This document shows positions 59,348-64,000 of a stretch of DNA of 64,000 nt, in pieces (position 1 is the first letter of the stretch; each line of letters opens with the position of its first letter). Both the position numbers and the translations under genes were made by a program. The DNA comes from Mycobacterium sp. E2479 (GTDB lineage Bacteria; Actinomycetota; Actinomycetes; Mycobacteriales; Mycobacteriaceae). The stretch lies in contig NZ_LZJR01000121.1 of the NCBI RefSeq assembly GCF_001667925.1, positions 1-64,000 on the forward strand, given 5' to 3'. The notes under the pieces were generated by a model. That model did no database searches, was not told the origin of the DNA, and was given only the letters and a program-made list of their open reading frames with translations.

Positions 59348-62212
59348 TCACGGCCCGACGGTTGCGCCGACTAAGGTGGCTTGCCGTCTGGTACTCCTGC
59401 GCACGGGCCTGGTGCGAATCACTCTGGGCCACCAGAAGAACGGCCCGAGCAGGCGCGCGAGCGCGGGCGTGATGAACGAACGAACGATAAGCGTGTCCAG
59501 CAGCAGACCCAGGCCGATGATGGAACCCATCTGGCCGATGTTGACCAGGTCGCTGGAAACCATCGCCGTCATCGTGACTGCGAAAACCAGTCCGGCGGTG
59601 GTGACCACCTTGCCGGAATTGGCCACCGCTCTGATCAGACCGGTGTTGAGGCCTGCTTTGCTTTCCTCCAGGTAGCGGACGATGAGCAGGAGGTTGTAAT
59701 CCGAACCAACCGCGACCAGGATGATGAAGGTCAAGGGCAGGTTCAACCAGCTCAGTGGGATACCGAGGAAGTGCTGCCACACGAGGACTGACAGTCCGAA
59801 TGCGCCGGAATAGGAGAATGCCACTGTTCCAACGATGACCAGGGCCGCGATCACGCTTCTGGTGATGAGCAGCATCACCAAGAAGATCAATGCGAAAGCT
59901 GCTGTGGCCGCGATGATCAGGTCCATTCTCGCCGCTTCCTGGATATCCCAATACGTCGCCGCGGCGCCTCCGAGATACACCCGGGCTCCGGCCAGCGCGG
60001 TGCCCTTCAAGGCTTCCTTTGCTGCCGGAAGGTAGGTCTGATCGTGTTTGATCCCTTCGGGGGTCAGGGCTTCCCCGTCGTGGTAGACCATGTATCGCGC
60101 GGCCTTGCCGTCTGGGGAGACAAAGAATCTCAAGTCGATCTGGAAATAAGGATTGCTGAATGCGTCCGGTGGCAGATAGAAGAATTCATCGTTCTTGGAA
60201 CTGTCGAAGGCATACCCGAGGTCCATCATCTGCCGGCTCAGCTCATCAAGCTGAGCCAACTGCGGCACTATCGTGTTGTGCTCGGTCAGGATGATCTTGT
60301 GTAGCTCCTCGAGAGACTCCACGTTGTGGCCGAGGAGGTCGACGAGTTGGGGCGTGACGGCATCCTGGATCATTGCCGCCTTGAGATTTTTGTCCATCTG
60401 GTCCGCTAACTGGTCGATCTTGTCGGTCGCGTCGAACAGCGATTGCATCGAATTACAGATTGGGATGTCGAAACAGTGCTTCTCCCAATAGAAATAGCTC
60501 CGGATCGGCCGCCAGAAGTCGTCGAAGTCGGCGATGTTATCCCGCAGTGATTCTGTGACGTCCTTCATGCCTCGGGCGGCGTCGGCGGCGATATGAGCCG
60601 CTCCGGCCTGTTGTGACGTCAGCTCCTGTTGCTGACGCATCAGGCTCGTCATGCGGTCGGTGACGGCGGCCATGTCGGTAAGCCGGGTGTTGAGGTCAGT
60701 GAGGAACGGTAGGAGTTGCTTGATCTTGGTTCCCATCGTCCCCATGGCGTAGGTGAACGACGAATGCTCGAGTGGGGACCCCAACGGCCTTGTGGTGCTC
60801 TGGACCATCCCCACGCCGGGCGTGTGAAAAACACTGCGCGCCACGCGGTCCAGGGCAATCATGTCCGTGCTGTTCCGCATGTCGTGATCGGATTCCACCA
60901 GCAGCATATCGCCGTTGAGCCTGCTGACGGGAAAGTGCCTGTCGCTCGCCGCGTACCCTTGCTTGGATTGGATGTTATCGGCGATGTAAAGCCGGTCGTC
61001 ATAATTTGGACGGTAGGTGGGCAGAGTGACCGACCCCACCAGCACTACCGCGCAACTCGCCAGCAGGACGCGGCCGGGCCAGCGCACGACCAGCGTTCCG
61101 ACTTTGCGCCAAATCCCTTCCCCGGCCCGTTTTTTCGGCTCAAATGCACCGAAGCGACTACCCAGAGCGAGTAGAGCCGGACCAAATGTCAAGGCAGCCG
61201 TGACTGCGGTGAGCATGGCCACGGCGCAGGGAATGCCACAGGTATTGAAATAGTTGAGCCTGGTGAATTTAAGGCAGAATGTTGCGCCGGCCACCGCGAG
61301 ACCAGATCCCAAGATGACGTGGGAGACGCCGCTCACAGCGGAATAGTAAGCGGTTTCGCGGTCTTCGCCGGCATGCCGTGCTTCGTGGTAGCGGCCGATC
61401 AAGAAGATCGCGTAATCGGTGCCCGCACCCAGGATCAGGGAGACAAGAATGTTCGAGGCGAACTCCGATATCTGGGTCCACCTGTGGAACGCGAGAAAGG
61501 CGACAATGCCACGCCCGCAGATCAATTCCATCATCACCATCGACAGGATGAGCAGCGCGGTCGTGATCGAACGATAGACGATCAGCAGCATCACGGTGAT
61601 CAGGATGATGGTCACGAACATGATCGTGGCGAGGCTCTTGTTGCCGACCTCGAGCATGTCCGCCGACAGCGGCGCCGCACCCGAGACGTAGACTTTCAGT
61701 CCTGGTGGGGCGCTGATCTGCGAGACCAAATCTCGCACCGCATGGATCGACTCATCCGACAGCGACGATCCTTGGTTACCAGCAACCCGCACCAGCGTGT
61801 AAGAGGCTTTTCCGTCATTGCTCTGCACTCCTGCAGCGGTCGTTCCTTCTCCCCATAGGTTCATCACGTATTGAACGTGTCTGTCACGCTGCAGTTTCGC
61901 GACCAGCTTGTTGTAAAACGAGTGGTCGGATTCGTCGAGTTTGTGCGCGCCCTCCAGCACAACCATCAGCAGGCTGTTGCTATCGGATTCTTTGAACACC
62001 TCTCCGATGTGGATGAGCGCATGTGACGAGGGTGCGTCCACCGGAACCAGGGGCCCTCGGTTCGCCTCGGTGATCGGCTCGAGCTGCGGGACTATCGTGT
62101 TGACCAGCACCACGAGCGCGACCCAGGCCAGTACCACGAGCAAACAAAACTTGCGGATGGCCTGCGCGACAAACGGTTTAGGCGTGTCGATGGTCGCGTT
62201 GTCATGAATCAT
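59348..62212 (-). CDS. mmpL: MmpL family RND lipid transporter
   Basis: A 954-aa RND transporter. First helix FCLLVVLAWVALVVLVNTIV; a large periplasmic domain (residues 60-190); helices with GAGTDYAIFLIGRYHEARHA; a second, long periplasmic domain (about 410-750) with coiled-coil character; and VAVGSDYNLLLIVRYLEES in the second helix bundle. Both proton-relay Asp-Tyr pairs are present. Size and partner MmpS place it with MmpL4/5-type exporters of lipids, siderophores or glycopeptidolipid precursors. Its ATG overlaps the mmpS stop (ATGA); the frame is open to 62230. Confidence 0.95.
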   Translation of the reverse strand: MIHDNATIDTPKPFVAQAIRKFCLLVVLAWVALVVLVNTIVPQLEPITEANRGPLVPVDAPSSHALIHIGEVFKESDSNSLLMVVLEGAHKLDESDHSFYNKLVAKLQRDRHVQYVMNLWGEGTTAAGVQSNDGKASYTLVRVAGNQGSSLSDESIHAVRDLVSQISAPPGLKVYVSGAAPLSADMLEVGNKSLATIMFVTIILITVMLLIVYRSITTALLILSMVMMELICGRGIVAFLAFHRWTQISEFASNILVSLILGAGTDYAIFLIGRYHEARHAGEDRETAYYSAVSGVSHVILGSGLAVAGATFCLKFTRLNYFNTCGIPCAVAMLTAVTAALTFGPALLALGSRFGAFEPKKRAGEGIWRKVGTLVVRWPGRVLLASCAVVLVGSVTLPTYRPNYDDRLYIADNIQSKQGYAASDRHFPVSRLNGDMLLVESDHDMRNSTDMIALDRVARSVFHTPGVGMVQSTTRPLGSPLEHSSFTYAMGTMGTKIKQLLPFLTDLNTRLTDMAAVTDRMTSLMRQQQELTSQQAGAAHIAADAARGMKDVTESLRDNIADFDDFWRPIRSYFYWEKHCFDIPICNSMQSLFDATDKIDQLADQMDKNLKAAMIQDAVTPQLVDLLGHNVESLEELHKIILTEHNTIVPQLAQLDELSRQMMDLGYAFDSSKNDEFFYLPPDAFSNPYFQIDLRFFVSPDGKAARYMVYHDGEALTPEGIKHDQTYLPAAKEALKGTALAGARVYLGGAAATYWDIQEAARMDLIIAATAAFALIFLVMLLITRSVIAALVIVGTVAFSYSGAFGLSVLVWQHFLGIPLSWLNLPLTFIILVAVGSDYNLLLIVRYLEESKAGLNTGLIRAVANSGKVVTTAGLVFAVTMTAMVSSDLVNIGQMGSIIGLGLLLDTLIVRSFITPALARLLGPFFWWPRVIRTRPVRRSTRRQATLVGATVGP

Positions 62213-62649
62213 GCGGACAGCACCTGGCACCAGACTCCGGCATGCTCGCCGGTCGCGACGTGTTCAGAGCGCACCAGCCCGTCAACGGTGATCCTGCAGC
62301 CGACGTTTCCGCCAGCCACCTGCGCGATGATATCGGCGGTGGCCGTGGTCAAAATCGTTACTTCCGTGTGCGTCCATGGCAAGGCCGTGAAGTCGACCAC
62401 CACGGGTTGAGAGTTCACGTCCCAATAGCTGGCTCTGCCCCATCCCGCCAAATCGCCGAACACCTCGTATTCGATGCGTTTCGGATTGAACTGCGTTATC
62501 GAGAACTTGTTGCCCGGGCTTCGTGTTCTGTCGTGCGAGCCGAAGCTCCCGTGAACGGAGTCGATGATGAGTCCCGCCATAGCGGCAACGGCGATCACAA
62601 GCGTTGGCAGCCAAAGCCGGCTGACCAGTCGACCTGCAGAAACGACCAT
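62209..62649 (-). CDS. mmpS: MmpS family accessory protein
   Basis: A 146-aa membrane-anchored protein: one N-terminal helix (LWLPTLVIAVAAMAGLIIDS) and an extracytoplasmic beta-domain with KRIEYEVFGDLAGWGRASYW, WTHTEVTILTTATADIIAQV and GCRITVDGLVRSEHVATGEH, as in all MmpS proteins. The ATG at 62649 has GGAAGG 11 bp upstream and gives the family's length; ATG 62685 is an alternative. Works with the coupled MmpL. Confidence 0.92.
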   Translation of the reverse strand: MVVSAGRLVSRLWLPTLVIAVAAMAGLIIDSVHGSFGSHDRTRSPGNKFSITQFNPKRIEYEVFGDLAGWGRASYWDVNSQPVVVDFTALPWTHTEVTILTTATADIIAQVAGGNVGCRITVDGLVRSEHVATGEHAGVWCQVLSA

Positions 62650-63210
62650 GGTTGATGTGACCTTCCGAAGGGGGTTGGACAACATGCAAAGCACGAACCC
62701 AGCCCGGGCTCCACCAACGACGCGGATTCCATCTGCTGGCAACAGTTTCGACGTGCTTGGTGCTCACGCAGTGGCGTGAGCCGATCATTCGACCAAATGG
62801 GGGGCGAAGCGCCGCAGTTGTACCCCCATCCCGCCAACGCCCATCGGGACACGCGCGGAGGTCGTCGATGTCGCCGAGCCGGGCTTTTTGCTCCTTGCTG
62901 AGTAATGTTGAGGCTCAGTGAGCTTCACGAAATTAGATCCTTCTCGAAGTTGGACGGTCAGCTATGCGCCAAACGAGTCTCGCTCGTACTGGCCGCTCTG
63001 TGAACTAAAGCTATGGAGATGGGCGCCCCGCGTCTACCCGCATAACGCGGCCGATGGCCGGAATACGCGGTGGGGATGCCGGCCGTGACCTCTGGTCTTG
63101 AGGGCCCGCCACTCGCCGTCGTATGGTGCTCGGCATCGGCGACGAATCATCGAACCGCTGATAGTCCGAAAGTCAATGTCTGAACGAAATCGGTTGGGCC
63201 TCAGGGCCTG
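62650..63210. other. Long divergent intergenic region between mmpS and GMC oxidoreductase
   Basis: About 560 bp with no gene I can support; the open frames present lack start signals and family features. It must contain the divergent promoters of mmpS-mmpL and of the GMC gene. A small palindrome GCTCAGTGAGC (62913-62923) is the only symmetric element noticed and is weak. Confidence 0.5.
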
Positions 63211-64000
63211 ATGGGAGACCAGGCCTTGCCAAAATTCGAGTCATACGACTTCATCGTCGTAGGAGCAGGTACCGCCGGGTGCGTCTTGGCGCGCCGGCTG
63301 AGCGATGACAGCAACGTCCGCATCTTGCTTCTCGAGGCGGGGAGCGCTACCCTTCCGCCGGCCAGCGCGCAGCCGCCGCAATGGCCGACGTTGATCGGAA
63401 GTTCGTCCGACAGCGGGACTCTCACCACGGTGCAGGCGGCAACCGGCAGGGCGGTGCATCTACCGCTGGGGCGTGGTGTCGGCGGGTCCTCGGCAATCAA
63501 CGGCATGATGTTCGGCCGCGGCCACCGCGATAGTTACGCCGATTGGCCCCCCGGCTGGCAATTCGACGATCTCCTGCCTCACTTCAAAGCGAGCGAGAAT
63601 GCGCGCGACGGTGATCCCGCGTTGCGCGGGAAGGAAGGGCCCCTGCACGTGGCTCCGGTGGAGTCACCGAACGAGGTACTTGCGGCTGGGCTGCGCGCAG
63701 CATCGCAACGTGGCCATCCGGTTGCCCAAGACCTGAGCAGCGGATGTGAGCTAGGTTTTGCAGCGCCGGATGTGACCATTTCCAGTGGTCGCCGGCAGAG
63801 CGCGGCCGACGCTTACCTGTGGCCTGTGTTTCCTCGCGAGAATTTGACCCTGGTCACCGATGCCGTCGTGCATCGGCTACATATCGCCGACGGTCGCTGT
63901 ACCGCAGTTAGGTACCGCGCCGCCGGTCAAGGTCCGACGATAGCCATGGCGGACGAAGTTTTGCTGTGCGCCGGTGCGATCGGCTCGCCGCGGCTGTTGA
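63211..64000 (+). CDS. GMC-family FAD oxidoreductase (partial, cut by window end)
   Basis: From the ATG at 63211 the frame runs uninterrupted to the end of the window (263 codons). It shows the GMC start YDFIVVGAGTAGCVLARRLS, then RILLLEAGS, GRGVGGSSAINGMMFGRGHR (PS00623-like signature), YADWPPGWQFDDLLPHFKASE and, near the edge, EVLLCAGAIGSPRLL (second GMC signature). This is the N-terminal half of a choline/alcohol dehydrogenase-like flavoprotein (usually 500-550 aa). Divergent from mmpS; a role in the same pathway as the BBE protein is possible. Confidence 0.93.
   Translation, partial: MGDQALPKFESYDFIVVGAGTAGCVLARRLSDDSNVRILLLEAGSATLPPASAQPPQWPTLIGSSSDSGTLTTVQAATGRAVHLPLGRGVGGSSAINGMMFGRGHRDSYADWPPGWQFDDLLPHFKASENARDGDPALRGKEGPLHVAPVESPNEVLAAGLRAASQRGHPVAQDLSSGCELGFAAPDVTISSGRRQSAADAYLWPVFPRENLTLVTDAVVHRLHIADGRCTAVRYRAAGQGPTIAMADEVLLCAGAIGSPRLL

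Overview
The window is high-GC chromosomal DNA from a mycobacterium, most likely a slow-growing non-tuberculous species. Two long stretches keep the gene order I remember from Mycobacterium tuberculosis Rv3015c-Rv3050c: a MetE-like protein, LpqA, mnmA, iscS, an acyltransferase/GNAT pair, etfAB and the methylglucose-lipopolysaccharide genes (Rv3030-Rv3032 equivalents) at 1-11.8 kb, then Rv3033-Rv3050c equivalents from 34 kb on (acetyltransferase, PQQ-like lipoprotein, TB22.2-like esterase, two methyltransferases, echA17, NUDIX, ABC ATPase, serB2, ctaD, fecB, adhC, nrdF2, flavin monooxygenase, TetR). I saw no insertion sequence, CRISPR array, tRNA or rRNA. M. tuberculosis correspondences are from memory, not from a search.

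The most distinctive part is a block of about 22 kb (11.8-33.8 kb) lying between the Rv3032 and Rv3033 equivalents. Its core is a translationally coupled carotenoid operon, crtE-crtI-crtB-crtYc-crtYd-methyltransferase-crtU-Rieske protein (17.4-24.9 kb). This predicts geranylgeranyl-PP to phytoene, lycopene, beta-carotene and the aromatic carotenoid isorenieratene, with two possible tailoring enzymes. Around it lie two paralogous MarR regulators, a STAS-domain protein, a type 2 IPP isomerase with a GT1 glycosyltransferase, and a divergent MmpL-TspO-photolyase operon. A near-palindrome of the same 29-bp design lies upstream of crtE and again between idi and mmpL, and a SigF-like promoter precedes crtE. 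I read the block as a light/oxidative-stress regulon: make, modify and export a carotenoid, and repair UV damage.

Around the crt core are less tidy genes: an SDR pseudogene with several indels (13.2-14.2 kb), a secreted trypsin-fold protein that has lost its catalytic residues (15.0-15.7 kb), and a gene frameshifted by one base in a G run (25.6-26.1 kb).

Two further accessory insertions interrupt the conserved order. At 51.1-54.2 kb, between nrdF2 and the Rv3049c-like monooxygenase, are a truncated TIGR03085-type gene, a SRPBCC-TetR operon whose palindromic operator covers the start codon, and a divergent TetR/SDR pair with twin operators. From 56.6 kb to the right edge are an AraC regulator, a BBE-type flavoprotein, an MmpS/MmpL pair and a divergent GMC oxidoreductase cut by the window end.

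Most genes are tightly packed with ATGA/GTGA overlaps. The larger non-coding stretches (5.8-6.1, 15.7-16.1, 49.7-50.0 and 62.6-63.2 kb) are described in the list.
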